Made by a program: the position numbers and the translations under genes
Assembly: GCF_003308995.1 (NCBI RefSeq)
Contig: NZ_QFFJ01000001.1
Location: forward strand, 1,488,001-1,552,000
DNA length: 64,000 nucleotides
Reading direction: 5' to 3'
DNA from: Chitinophaga flava
GTDB lineage: Bacteria; Bacteroidota; Bacteroidia; Chitinophagales; Chitinophagaceae
The notes under the pieces: model-generated
Database searches by the model: none
Seen by the model: only the letters and a program-made list of their open reading frames with translations
What the model was told of the DNA's origin: nothing
In this document: piece by piece, positions 1 to 8,376 of the stretch
Numbering within the stretch: position 1 is the stretch's first letter
Layout: each line of letters opens with the position of its first letter

Positions 1-2
1 CT

Positions 3-416
3 TATGCACAAATCAGGCGTAACTACTCCACTGCTATTGACTGGTACCAGCAACAGGCTGTACTCGCCGAACAGCATCAGTTTCTTCCGCAAGCCGTGAT
101 GGCCTGGTATCTGGCTGTAGACCTCAGCCGGCGTAAAGACAGCAGCCGCTATTATCCGTTGCTGGAAAAGGGCTACCAATCTGGTATTCCCATGACCGAT
201 GATGAAATAACCTCTTCTGTATATAGTTTTATTGCAGCCGACTATTACAACTACGCCTATACGAATAAACTTACGTCCATTGTACAGGAAATCAACGAAA
301 GGATGACCCGTATATTTGGCAAAGACTGGAAGGAAGAAGTAGATAAACTGAAAAAATCCAAAGTCCAGGCATTGATGCAGCCACAAATACCGGAGGAAGA
401 AGAGGAAGAAGCATAA
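3..416 (+). CDS. C-terminal part of an unidentified protein (5' end outside window)
   Basis: The reading frame is open from the first bases of the window (TAT at 3) to TAA at 414-416, so this is the last 137 codons of a longer gene. The visible part is rich in Tyr, Gln and charged residues, has no membrane segment, and ends in a run of glutamates before the final Ala. The alternation of short helical-looking stretches would fit a TPR-like or helical repeat protein, but no motif settles it. An internal ATG at 96 is probably not the start because coding sequence clearly continues upstream. Function not recognised. Confidence 0.7.
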   Translation, partial: YAQIRRNYSTAIDWYQQQAVLAEQHQFLPQAVMAWYLAVDLSRRKDSSRYYPLLEKGYQSGIPMTDDEITSSVYSFIAADYYNYAYTNKLTSIVQEINERMTRIFGKDWKEEVDKLKKSKVQALMQPQIPEEEEEEA

Positions 417-461
417 TACGCCACTAACCAGGACGACCATACGTAGTTTTCACCCGCATCC

Positions 462-1505
462 TCAGGAGCGGGTAAAAGCTGTTGATGTCCAGATCTGTCC
501 GTTCTGCTGCAGGTCTTCTATTATCTGCAGAAGATTCACCAAATCCATATAATAGTCAGTCAACACCCGCCGGTCGGCCAGTGATTCCTGCAGCCCTGCT
601 TCAAAGTAATCGTGACCATGGCCAATACCGATATAGATACGGTTGTTATAAAAAGAAATGAACAACGGCGCCTGCGAACGGTCCTGCAGCCGGACAATAC
701 GTTCCAGTAATTCGGAAGTCAGCAGTTGCTGTGCTTCATCCGGGTCTTTGGCGAAGACAATAAACAGCCTGTTGAAAGCTGTATCGGAGGCTGTCACCTT
801 TTTTCCCAGGTTCCAGGTCTCGATATAATCAGTGTCTGCATTGCCGGAAGACAGGAGATTATCAGCCATCGAGCTACGGGAGACAATATACACGGGCGCG
901 TTAAAGTAACGGGGAAACTGTGCAACAAACCAGGTCCCTTCAAACACCACATCCGGTCCCAGTCCGCGCAGGGTTAGTGCCGGCATACTGGTGACTTTCA
1001 GATCACAACATTGAAAACTCATCTCCCCTACTTTACCAAATACCTGATCATTCCCGCTGACGTTATAGTCCTTTCGCGCAAAGAGGCCACTTTCAGTAAA
1101 CTCATCGTAGCTGGCGTGGTTCAGGGGTTGATAGGTGAAGTTGGGATTGATGAAGGCGACGATCGGTTTTACAACTGTATTTTTGAAGTCCAGCTCATAG
1201 TCTATCATCTCCTGTGCACCTTTCTGCTGCAGCATGTAGCGGCGAATGCCAAAACTCAGTGCGAGGGTGAGGATAATACCACCTACAAGGTAAAGGACGA
1301 CGTTTGTTGTATTGACCTTGGTATGTTCCTCCTGGGGGATCACTACCCACATCAGGAAGATAAAAAACAGGATCATTGGTACTACTCCCAGGATGCGCAT
1401 ACGGCGTACCCATGCGCGGCCGGCCAGGCGTCGTTTCTCCAATTGCTGCAGCTGAGCCTGCAGTTGCTGATCAACAAATGCATTAAATTCTTCGAGTGTT
1501 TTCAT
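462..1505 (-). CDS. DUF3137 domain membrane protein
   Basis: A 347-aa protein with an amphipathic N-terminus (residues 1-30), two membrane segments at about 38-58 and 68-88, and a large C-terminal domain. That domain has the pattern of the DUF3137 family: a GLF-x-RKDYN-x-GND segment, an FxGTWFVAQFPR segment and a late FISFYNNRIYI strand. The family is widespread and has no assigned biochemical role. The ATG at 1505 follows the upstream gene by 30 nt, so the two are probably cotranscribed. The soluble domain most likely faces the cytosol. Confidence 0.75.
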   Translation of the reverse strand: MKTLEEFNAFVDQQLQAQLQQLEKRRLAGRAWVRRMRILGVVPMILFFIFLMWVVIPQEEHTKVNTTNVVLYLVGGIILTLALSFGIRRYMLQQKGAQEMIDYELDFKNTVVKPIVAFINPNFTYQPLNHASYDEFTESGLFARKDYNVSGNDQVFGKVGEMSFQCCDLKVTSMPALTLRGLGPDVVFEGTWFVAQFPRYFNAPVYIVSRSSMADNLLSSGNADTDYIETWNLGKKVTASDTAFNRLFIVFAKDPDEAQQLLTSELLERIVRLQDRSQAPLFISFYNNRIYIGIGHGHDYFEAGLQESLADRRVLTDYYMDLVNLLQIIEDLQQNGQIWTSTAFTRS

Positions 1506-1535
1506 ACTGTTATAACAGCCTGTGGGCGACGTTGT

Positions 1536-2054
1536 TTAGTTGACAGACCAGTTGGCGGATGGGTTATTTCCTACAATGGTACCGGTTGGAATATTGCTGA
1601 CAAAAGCCCGGAAAGGTTGTACATTTTCTTCGGACAATGGTAGTTTAAAAGTCTTTCTGCCGGGGCCGATTACAATCTGTGCATATTCCATGGGGAAGAG
1701 TCTAATACGGATCAGGCGCAGTGGAAGAATCAGTTTATAATCGGTATAGGTCTGGAGGTTGCTGATAGTTTCTCCTTTACCTAACAGGTCTGTGAATTCA
1801 TCAATTTTCTGCAGCCTGTTTGTTGTCTGCATCAGCATGATGACATAAGGTACAACTGGTCCGACAGCCATTAGTCCCAGCATTAATTTCAGGAGCAATG
1901 GTACTTCAGCGCCACTTTTCGCCAGGGTATTGATCACCAGTGCCAGTAAGATCAGTGCCGCTACTTCTGCGGTGATCATGGCTGTATATAGCTGCTTTTT
2001 ATCTTTTTCGTGGATGGCGGTTAAAGTTGCCTTAAGTTCCTGTAAACTTCTCAT
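1536..2054 (-). CDS. Two-TM membrane protein of unknown function
   Basis: A 172-aa protein. A short charged N-terminus (residues 1-21) is followed by two hydrophobic segments at about 22-44 and 50-75, then a roughly 95-residue soluble tail with beta-type alternation. The topology (N-terminal helix, TM hairpin, cytosolic domain) mirrors the DUF3137 protein encoded immediately downstream, so they may act together, but this is inference from layout. No recognised motif. It is the first gene of a probable two-gene operon. Confidence 0.6.
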   Translation of the reverse strand: MRSLQELKATLTAIHEKDKKQLYTAMITAEVAALILLALVINTLAKSGAEVPLLLKLMLGLMAVGPVVPYVIMLMQTTNRLQKIDEFTDLLGKGETISNLQTYTDYKLILPLRLIRIRLFPMEYAQIVIGPGRKTFKLPLSEENVQPFRAFVSNIPTGTIVGNNPSANWSVN

Positions 2055-2194
2055 ATGGTTACAAATAGTTTTTCAATACATACAAGGGGGTAATCTAAAG
2101 CCTGGTCCTGGAAAAGCTCCGGGGTTACCGAAGGAAGGGGCTAATCTTCACCTGGCGAAGTAAAGTAAAAAGCATGAAATGGCAAAATTGCCTG

Positions 2195-3436
2195 TTATTC
2201 TTTTGTTACAACAGGCGGAAAAGCGAAGTCTTTCCAGGCTTCTTCTGCCTCCTGCGGTGTGATATCACCATCATATACCATTACACGATAGACAAGCGTA
2301 TACACATTACCGTTAGTCATTTTCCATGATTTCATTTTAGTAGGGGAATAGTTCAGCATCAGCTCACCGCCTTCCATATTTTCGGGCCATACCCGGAGTG
2401 GTTCAGGGGAGTCGTAGTTGGTGGGAGCGTTCATGATGAGCAGGCCGGCCTTTCCTTGTGGCGTGGTGCCGGTGATTTTCACCCAGCGTGCACGGGTGCT
2501 GTCGGCATTTTTACGGGTTTTGCCTTCGGAGGTGAGCACTTCACTTGTTTTAGCGGTGAAGGCAGGAGTAGTACGCAACCCGAATCCGCCTCCATAGCGG
2601 TATTGCAGCAGTGTAACAGCGCTATCGCCGGCACAGCTGAATACGGAGCTGAGGTCCCAGCAGCGGCGCTGGCCCTGATGGGTGGCGGCATAGGCGCGTA
2701 CTTTCCATATTTCGTTGATAGCTGTTTTTTCTGTACCGTTTTTAAGGAAAGCGACATGTTCCTGACTAGCGTTAAATCCGCACCATACGCTGCCGGAAGT
2801 TACCGTTTCCATTTTTACGAAGCGTACTTTTCCTTCTTTTTTCTGTACGTTCCAGAAGTCTGTTTCGCGGCCTTCAAAGAGGGTATGTGTCCAGGGGTTC
2901 CAGATGCCCATGTGGTGGAGGTGTCCGGCATTGGGGAAGGCATTGGTGAGTACGGCGCCATTGGGTGCCCACAGCGGATGTATGAAAGCACTGCGACGGT
3001 AGACGGTATCGCTGCCGGCTGGTGGTTCAACTGTAGCGTAATTGTATTGGAGTATTTGCCGGGCCCCTTCCTGCAGGATAAGTGCACCGTTTTTATCTGT
3101 TATATGCATAAGGGCCGTGGTGGTGGTTTTCAGGCTGCCTTTTTTCAGTTCATAAAAACGTTTGGTGCCGGCTGGTGTATGTCCGCTGAGGACCCACCAT
3201 ACTTCTCCGTCTGCGACACTAACGTTGACAGGCACACGTTTTTTACCAGCTACCTCTTCCATCACCAGGGTGGAGGCATCAGCGGGGGTGTTGAGCCGGG
3301 TATGAACGATACAGTTGTTGCGGTCTGTTGGTCCGGCTTGTACAGTATACCGTGCAATGAGCTGTGCAGAGGCTGGAAATACCGCCCATAGTAAGCCCAG
3401 CACGAGTAATGGCGTGGAATAAGTATTTGTTTTCAT
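2195..3436 (-). CDS. Secreted DUF6807 (PmoA-like) family protein
   Basis: A 413-aa protein with a clear signal peptide (MKTNTYSTPLLVLGLLWAVF, cleavage near ASA-Q at 24-26). The mature part matches what I know as DUF6807, annotated in databases as 'PmoA family'. Its hallmark is a stretch around 152-195 with HPLWAPNGAVLT, then HLHHMGIWNPWTHT and DFWN. Despite the name it has nothing to do with membrane methane monooxygenase. It is typical of Bacteroidota and Planctomycetota carbohydrate-related loci and probably acts in the periplasm on a sugar or related ligand. The gene stands alone, and a LacI-type operator overlaps its promoter. Confidence 0.75.
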   Translation of the reverse strand: MKTNTYSTPLLVLGLLWAVFPASAQLIARYTVQAGPTDRNNCIVHTRLNTPADASTLVMEEVAGKKRVPVNVSVADGEVWWVLSGHTPAGTKRFYELKKGSLKTTTTALMHITDKNGALILQEGARQILQYNYATVEPPAGSDTVYRRSAFIHPLWAPNGAVLTNAFPNAGHLHHMGIWNPWTHTLFEGRETDFWNVQKKEGKVRFVKMETVTSGSVWCGFNASQEHVAFLKNGTEKTAINEIWKVRAYAATHQGQRRCWDLSSVFSCAGDSAVTLLQYRYGGGFGLRTTPAFTAKTSEVLTSEGKTRKNADSTRARWVKITGTTPQGKAGLLIMNAPTNYDSPEPLRVWPENMEGGELMLNYSPTKMKSWKMTNGNVYTLVYRVMVYDGDITPQEAEEAWKDFAFPPVVTKE

Positions 3437-3442
3437 AACGAA

Positions 3443-3454
3443 GCAAACGTTTGC
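3443..3454. promoter_or_regulatory. LacI-type operator upstream of the DUF6807 gene
   Basis: The perfect 12-bp palindrome GCAAACGTTTGC has the central CG and AAACGTTT core typical of LacI/GalR-family operators. It lies 6 nt before the ATG of the minus-strand DUF6807 gene, next to the predicted transcription start, where a bound repressor would block initiation. No lacI-type gene is present in the window, so the regulator must be encoded elsewhere. Confidence 0.6.
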
Positions 3455-3458
3455 AGAA

Positions 3459-3488
3459 CAAAATACACTTTACTTCTGCACTATGCAA
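3459..3488 (-). promoter_or_regulatory. Candidate promoter of the DUF6807 gene
   Basis: On the minus strand a TTG (3486-3488) is followed 22 nt later by GTATTTTG (3459-3466), one mismatch from the Bacteroidota -7 box TAnnTTTG. The same 22-nt spacing occurs at the argS promoter in this window. The LacI-type palindrome lies directly downstream. Confidence 0.4.
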
Positions 3489-3544
3489 GTACCATGCGTA
3501 GTAACGCTGCATTATTGCAACAGGAGTTTGCCGATTCTATCAGG

Positions 3545-3672
3545 AAGACCTTTGTGAGACTGGGATGATTGGATAAGGATGATAACAGAAATTATTTGCT
3601 GGTTTTTTCAGAAGATCCTTTGTGCGACTGGGAGCAATGGATAAAAAAGATGATAGCAGGAATTAGTTACCA
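3545..3672. repeat. Imperfect tandem duplication, period about 67 bp
   Basis: Two consecutive copies share the blocks CTTTGTG-GACTGGGA, GGATAA, GATGATA-CAG-AATTA and end in a T-rich stretch followed by CAG. Copy 1 starts near 3545 and copy 2 near 3612. They do not form an open reading frame. The rest of the gene-free stretch 3489-3841 shows no gene or other structure that I can recognise. Confidence 0.5.
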
Positions 3673-3841
3673 GCTTTCATCAGTGGCCTTGAGTACATGA
3701 GCTTTACAGGGATACCTGTTGGTTATCTTTATTAAGCCTTATGCTCATGGCGTTAATCGGGATTTACACCTGCCGGGGATCCTCATGCGGCGTTTCGCGC
3801 GTGGCCATCAATCAGGATAATAATCACTGCAGAAAGTAGGG

Positions 3842-3870
3842 TTGGTTATCCCTTTAATTTAATATTTTTG
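3842..3870 (+). promoter_or_regulatory. Candidate promoter of the caspase-like peptidase gene
   Basis: TTG at 3842-3844 and TATTTTTG at 3863-3870, a perfect TAnnTTTG box, are separated by 21 nt start to start, as in Bacteroidota housekeeping promoters. The leader to the ATG at 3901 would be about 24 nt and A/T-rich. Confidence 0.5.
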
Positions 3871-3900
3871 ATACTTTAATGAAGGAATAATGAAGGATTT

Positions 3901-5451
3901 ATGGCAACCCCGATCATTCATATGCTGACAACGAAACTAATTATTACCAATAAAACGGCTTTACAAAAAAAGTATGGGGAACATCACCAGGAGATACTGG
4001 ATGATCTGAAGACCTTACAAGCGTTTGATGCCGGCAGGCAGCTATCTACCCAGCTTATTTTTCTGGATGATGCAGCGCAGATGCAGGCATGTCAGTCCAC
4101 CCCCATAACGGATGTGACGGACGAGGCACAGCATAAAAAGGTGATCGATGACCTGTACCGCTTTTACTCTCCCGGCTATATCATGTTGTTGGGGGCTCAG
4201 GATGTTATTCCGTTCCAGCGGCTAAAAAACCTGCTGACAGGAGGTAACGATCCTGACAGCCTTATTCCCAGCGACCTGCCCTACGCCTGTGATGCCGCTT
4301 ACGATACAGACCCGGGCAAATTCATAGCCCCTACCCGTGTGGTAGGCAGGCTACCGGACATTCCCGGCATGACCGATACTGCTTATCTGCGATCACTGAT
4401 CAAAGATATCCTGCAAATGACACCACTGCCACCCGGAGAATACCGGCCTTATTTTTCAGTGAGCACTTTCGACTGGCAGGACTCCACACAAAATAGCCTG
4501 AAAAACATTTTCGGCGATAACAGCAGCCTCGTACTGTTTCCGGGCACTGCTTCACTGGATGGTACCAACTGGACGCAACAGATGACACCTAAAACCCATT
4601 TTATCAACTGTCATGGTGCTATCTATAATCCGGGTTATTACGGTCAGAAATCCAGCGATTTCCCGTTGGCCATGCGATCAGACACCATCACCGGTAAACT
4701 GAGTGCGGGCACCGTGGTGGCAGCGGAATGCTGTTATGGAGGCCAGTTGTTTGACCCGCAGAAAAACGGCGCCAAACTGATGAGCATGGCCAACAGTTAC
4801 CTGCTCAACCACGCTATTGCCTTTGTAGGAGCTTCCAATATCGCCTACGGTCCCCCTACCGGCCAGGGCCTGGCCGACCTCCTGACACAATTCTTTCTAA
4901 TCAATGTACTCAACGGCGCCTCCACCGGCAGGGCCTTGCTGGAAGCGCGGCAACGTTTTCTTCACGAAATGGGCCCCACACTCGACCCTTTCGAATTAAA
5001 AACAGCGGCCCAGTTTTATCTGCTCGGAGACCCTTCCCTGCAACCGGTGATTAACGATAAAGACCCCAGTACAGACGGGCAGTCACAGCCCTTTGTCAAT
5101 ACCGTACAAAACAGGCGCGACAACCTGGAAGCCAGGGGCAAAATGCTGGACGACTTTATCTCCATCCCTCACCATACAGATGAGATACAAGCCACCGATC
5201 CCGCACTGGAATCGGCTATGCACTCACTACTGGGGGAAAAACAATTTAATGCGCCACCTGCGGCCAAAACATTTATCAGCCGTAGAAAAGGCCACCAGCC
5301 CGCTACACCAACGGGCACGTCCATGCCATCTGTAAAATTTCACGTATTTTCGGAATCCGCAGTGGATGGCGAACGTATCAGCACCAAAGTGCTGGTAGTA
5401 AAAGAAAAAAATAATCAAATACTGGGGTATCGCGAATATGTCAGCAGATAA
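3901..5451 (+). CDS. Cytosolic caspase/gingipain-like (C25-type, clan CD) cysteine peptidase
   Basis: A 516-aa protein. The central region shows the caspase-haemoglobinase fold pattern: a strand YIMLLGAQDVIPF (93-105), strand HFINCHGA with the probable catalytic His238, then VVAAECCYGG with the probable nucleophile Cys278, followed by an AFVGASNIAYGPP strand (307-319) and a LLGDPSL motif near 374-380 that C25 peptidases also carry. Unlike gingipains there is no signal peptide, pro-region or C-terminal sorting domain, so the enzyme should stay in the cytosol. The C-terminal 130 residues are not recognised. The stop overlaps the next gene by 14 nt. Its place beside a MoxR-vWA-bpX cluster suggests a conflict-system effector protease; that role is inferred. 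Confidence 0.7.
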   Translation: MATPIIHMLTTKLIITNKTALQKKYGEHHQEILDDLKTLQAFDAGRQLSTQLIFLDDAAQMQACQSTPITDVTDEAQHKKVIDDLYRFYSPGYIMLLGAQDVIPFQRLKNLLTGGNDPDSLIPSDLPYACDAAYDTDPGKFIAPTRVVGRLPDIPGMTDTAYLRSLIKDILQMTPLPPGEYRPYFSVSTFDWQDSTQNSLKNIFGDNSSLVLFPGTASLDGTNWTQQMTPKTHFINCHGAIYNPGYYGQKSSDFPLAMRSDTITGKLSAGTVVAAECCYGGQLFDPQKNGAKLMSMANSYLLNHAIAFVGASNIAYGPPTGQGLADLLTQFFLINVLNGASTGRALLEARQRFLHEMGPTLDPFELKTAAQFYLLGDPSLQPVINDKDPSTDGQSQPFVNTVQNRRDNLEARGKMLDDFISIPHHTDEIQATDPALESAMHSLLGEKQFNAPPAAKTFISRRKGHQPATPTGTSMPSVKFHVFSESAVDGERISTKVLVVKEKNNQILGYREYVSR

Positions 5452-5701
5452 TTATCAACAGGAAAAAAACAGCATACGCCTCACCGGTCGTCTCGTGCTA
5501 CGCACCTTTGGCAAACAAACCAAAAGCGAGCATCTGGCCGTGTATCTGGTCTGCGATCAGGGCGAATACCTGATACGTCCCGCCAGTGCCAATCCCTTCA
5601 TGAACAACCCGCTCATGAAACTGGCCGGCAAAACCATCATTGCGGAAGGATATATCGTGGATTATGTCTTCCTTGCCAGAACATGGAAAGAAGCAGAATA
5701 A
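5438..5701 (+). CDS. Small 87-aa protein overlapping the peptidase gene
   Basis: Starts at an ATG inside the last codons of the peptidase gene (14-nt overlap), which suggests translational coupling. The 87 residues alternate hydrophobic and polar positions as in a small beta-barrel (RLTGRLVLRTF, LAVYLVCDQGEYLI, KTIIAEGYIVDYVFLA), with a proline/asparagine turn in the middle. The strand pattern would fit an OB- or SH3-like barrel. No catalytic motif. It could be a partner or inhibitor of the peptidase, judged only from coupling. Confidence 0.6.
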   Translation: MSADNYQQEKNSIRLTGRLVLRTFGKQTKSEHLAVYLVCDQGEYLIRPASANPFMNNPLMKLAGKTIIAEGYIVDYVFLARTWKEAE

Positions 5702-5707
5702 GATCCT

Positions 5708-5738
5708 CGCTAGGATACTAGTATTTTAGCGGTTTTTT
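5708..5738 (+). terminator. Rho-independent terminator after the peptidase/87-aa pair
   Basis: Arms CGCTAGGATA (5708-5717) and TATTTTAGCG (5722-5731) pair with two G-T wobbles around a CTAG loop, followed by GTTTTTT. It separates the peptidase unit from the MoxR-bpX genes. A weak -7-like TTACTTTG lies just after it (5740-5747) and could start the second unit. Confidence 0.65.
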
Positions 5739-5790
5739 ATTACTTTGGCCGGGAATGAGTCCCGCACGCGTGGATTGACAATAGCAACCT

Positions 5791-6417
5791 ATGATTCTAT
5801 CCTCTTTTATAACCACCCTGGTCCAAGATGGACAAGTGACTATTGCCGCAGTGGTTAATCCTTTTTCCTCAGATGACCTGGCAGATGCCAATAACCTATT
5901 GCTGGAATATTACCGGAATGATTTAACTGATATGCCCGGACAAGCACCCGGATTTGACGCTGATGCCGCTATGTGGGCAGCACAGTTTGTTTACCGGGCA
6001 GCACAGCTGATCATGCTACGGCATATTGATGAAAACGGCGTTTACCAACTGCTACCCCTATACGATATTGCCACTCAACCGGATGCTGTGTATTCGGCCG
6101 ACCTCTGTCTCCGCTACCTGCCCGACCTGCTCAGCCTCGCGAAAGGCCTGGCACCTGCAGACCCGCTTGTAAAACGTATCACCCAAATAGCCGCCCAATG
6201 GCCGTTTTCCTCTACCGGCATGAATATCCTGCCAGACATCCCGGTAAACGTTATTACCAGCCATCCGTCGTTGTTACAGGCTTATACCGACCGGATCATC
6301 GCCAGCAAGGACGCCGCCAGATGCAGTGAACCAATGGTCATGACAACCGTAAAAGCCTCTCTTGGAAATTATGCTGATCTGCTCTGGCCCGGATTCCACG
6401 ACAGTTTCAGAGATTAA
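5791..6417 (+). CDS. Probable bpX-type accessory protein of the MoxR-vWA system
   Basis: A 208-aa soluble protein, mostly helical after a short N-terminal strand region (FITTLVQDGQVTIAAVV). It is rich in Leu and Ala, with an MWAAQFVYRAAQLIMLRHI helix near 70-88 and YLPDLL/LAKGLAP helices near 109-122. It matches in size and position the small helical protein that precedes moxR in MoxR-vWA-beta-propeller ternary systems (perhaps the family called bpX4; I cannot verify the number). It lies 90 nt after the terminator and 90 nt before moxR. Confidence 0.5.
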   Translation: MILSSFITTLVQDGQVTIAAVVNPFSSDDLADANNLLLEYYRNDLTDMPGQAPGFDADAAMWAAQFVYRAAQLIMLRHIDENGVYQLLPLYDIATQPDAVYSADLCLRYLPDLLSLAKGLAPADPLVKRITQIAAQWPFSSTGMNILPDIPVNVITSHPSLLQAYTDRIIASKDAARCSEPMVMTTVKASLGNYADLLWPGFHDSFRD

Positions 6418-6507
6418 CCACAAAATAGCGCCGCAGCACCCCGAAAAAATTTTACATTTAAACCGAAAAACCACCCTTGCAAGGGATAGACGCTATACTA
6501 TATTACT

Positions 6508-7641
6508 ATGAATGAACTACTGGTTGATAAACTGAATGATGTACTACAGCAACTGAAACGGACATTTATCGGGAAAGATGATATTATTGATCTGATGGGC
6601 ATCTGCCTTGCCGGCCGCGAAAACCTGTTCCTGCTGGGCCCTCCCGGCACCGCCAAAAGCGCCATGGTAAGAGCACTCGCCGCCAGACTGGATGGCCGGA
6701 CCTTTGAATATCTCCTGACCAGGTTTACAGAACCCAACGAGCTTTTTGGACCTTTCGATATACGCAAACTAAGAGAAGGAGACCTTGTCACCAACACTGA
6801 AGGTATGCTGCCCGAAGCCTCTTTTATTTTTCTGGATGAACTCCTCAATGCCAACAGCGCCATCCTCAACAGCCTGCTGATGGTACTCAATGAAAGGATT
6901 TTCCGGAGAGGAAGGGAAACCAGACAACTGCCAGCCCTCATGATTGTTGGGGCCAGCAACCACCTCCCCGAAGATGAAGCCCTGCAGGCTTTATACGATC
7001 GCTTTCTGGTAAGAGTGAAATGTGATAACGTAGATCCGCAACAGTTATCCGCTGTACTGCAGGCAGGCTGGAGCATGGAAATGGCTGCTACCACCACCCC
7101 CGGCATCAGCAGCGACGAAATACTCCAGCTCCAGCAACAGATCGGACAGGTTAATCTGGACGACATCCGTCCGGCATATCTCACCCTGATACAACAACTC
7201 CGGAATGCAGGTCTGCAGGTATCCGACCGCCGTGCAGTAAAACTGCAGCGGTTGATCGCTGCCAGCGCCCTCATCTGCAAACGCAGCACCGCCCGTATAT
7301 CTGACATGTGGGTACTACGCCATATCTGGGATACAGAAGAACAGCAACCTATCATCAGCGCCATCGTGAATGAAGTGGTCAACAAGGATACTGATCCTGA
7401 AAAGGAACATCCACGCGCCCAACACAGCGGCCTGCCTGATGCAGATGAAATCTATAAAGAGCTGCAGCAAATGACTTCCCAATGGGACGACACCACCGTA
7501 GGCCCCGCCGAAAGAGCAGCGATCAAAGACCGGCTGCGTTATCTCAACGGGCGCTGTGAGTGGATTTCCAATGAAACTCAACGTGGGTTTGTGATGCAAC
7601 CGATTGATGCCCTGTGGAAAAAAATCATGCAGGAATCATGA
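6508..7641 (+). CDS. MoxR-family AAA+ ATPase
   Basis: A 377-aa ATPase. Walker A GPPGTAKS at 44-51, Walker B FIFLDE at 106-111, sensor-1 region VGASN (Asn151) and an arginine finger in ALYDRF (Arg165) are all intact, and the ELFGPF motif (78-83) is characteristic of MoxR/RavA proteins. Such ATPases pair with vWA-domain proteins to remodel or assemble target complexes; the vWA partner is two genes downstream. The stop overlaps the next start as ATGA, so the genes are translationally coupled. The C-terminal 100 residues are helical and acidic. Confidence 0.88.
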   Translation: MNELLVDKLNDVLQQLKRTFIGKDDIIDLMGICLAGRENLFLLGPPGTAKSAMVRALAARLDGRTFEYLLTRFTEPNELFGPFDIRKLREGDLVTNTEGMLPEASFIFLDELLNANSAILNSLLMVLNERIFRRGRETRQLPALMIVGASNHLPEDEALQALYDRFLVRVKCDNVDPQQLSAVLQAGWSMEMAATTTPGISSDEILQLQQQIGQVNLDDIRPAYLTLIQQLRNAGLQVSDRRAVKLQRLIAASALICKRSTARISDMWVLRHIWDTEEQQPIISAIVNEVVNKDTDPEKEHPRAQHSGLPDADEIYKELQQMTSQWDDTTVGPAERAAIKDRLRYLNGRCEWISNETQRGFVMQPIDALWKKIMQES

Positions 7642-8366
7642 AGCCCGTACTGACAGAAACGGTGCTGCAACTGGCAGCCACGCAGTACATGGCCCTGGGA
7701 CAGGTCCGTTGCCTGCCGGGATTAACGGCTGCTACCAATGCACACTACATCTGGGTCAGGGGTATCCCTGTCTCCGACAAACCGCATCCGCTAATACAAC
7801 AACTGCCCACACTGTGTACCTGGCACCTGGACGATCACAACAGACTCTTTAAAAAAGGAAGTCTAACGCCAACGGATACACTCAATACATCCTTATCATG
7901 GAAGCCGCTGCCTCAGCTGCTGGAGATTGAGTTGCCCACATCTCTGCTGCCGCAGCCCGTATTACAGCAATACCCGGTGAGACTGGTACCCTCGGCTACC
8001 ACATCAGAAGCGACGGCCCTGCTGACCAGTCTGGACACCTGGCGCAGCTATGCGGAAACAGCCCCGCTGTCAAGGCTACAACGACTGACATTTGCAGCAA
8101 ACGCACAAGGTCGTGTATTGATCTGTGGCACTCCACTTCCGGCGATACCCGGCCAGGCATTTGTACAAACTCAACAACTGCTGCTACCCGCAGGATTCGA
8201 CTTTGATCCCCCTGGTATAAAAACACTGATAGCCCAACAACTGGACCCGCAACAGGAACATCAGCTGCTGTTTGATACCACCGGTAACTGGGAGCGTATC
8301 CCGCAGCATGCGTTTGTTCAGGCCACCAGACGCGGTATACGCGCCACCCAATCAGATCCTGCGTAA
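7638..8366 (+). CDS. Ternary-system accessory protein between MoxR and vWA genes
   Basis: A 242-aa protein. I place the start at the ATG at 7638 because it overlaps the moxR stop by 4 nt (ATGA); an in-frame ATG at 7614 lies inside moxR and is less likely. No membrane segment. The composition is high in Leu, Pro, Thr and Gln, with regularly spaced short strands (HYIWVRGIP, LLEIELP, YPVRLVPS, GRVLICGTPLP). Its position matches the small bpX proteins of MoxR-vWA-beta-propeller systems (possibly bpX5 or bpX2). Function unknown; possibly an adaptor between the ATPase and the vWA protein. Confidence 0.5.
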   Translation: MKPVLTETVLQLAATQYMALGQVRCLPGLTAATNAHYIWVRGIPVSDKPHPLIQQLPTLCTWHLDDHNRLFKKGSLTPTDTLNTSLSWKPLPQLLEIELPTSLLPQPVLQQYPVRLVPSATTSEATALLTSLDTWRSYAETAPLSRLQRLTFAANAQGRVLICGTPLPAIPGQAFVQTQQLLLPAGFDFDPPGIKTLIAQQLDPQQEHQLLFDTTGNWERIPQHAFVQATRRGIRATQSDPA

Positions 8367-8376
8367 CATAAAGTTT

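Noticed and set aside
2195..3436. Methane monooxygenase subunit (PmoA)
   Set aside because: The family name is historical. The protein is soluble and exported and lacks the membrane and metal features of that enzyme.
3901..5451. Secreted gingipain-type virulence protease
   Set aside because: No signal peptide, propeptide or C-terminal sorting domain; the protein should be cytosolic.
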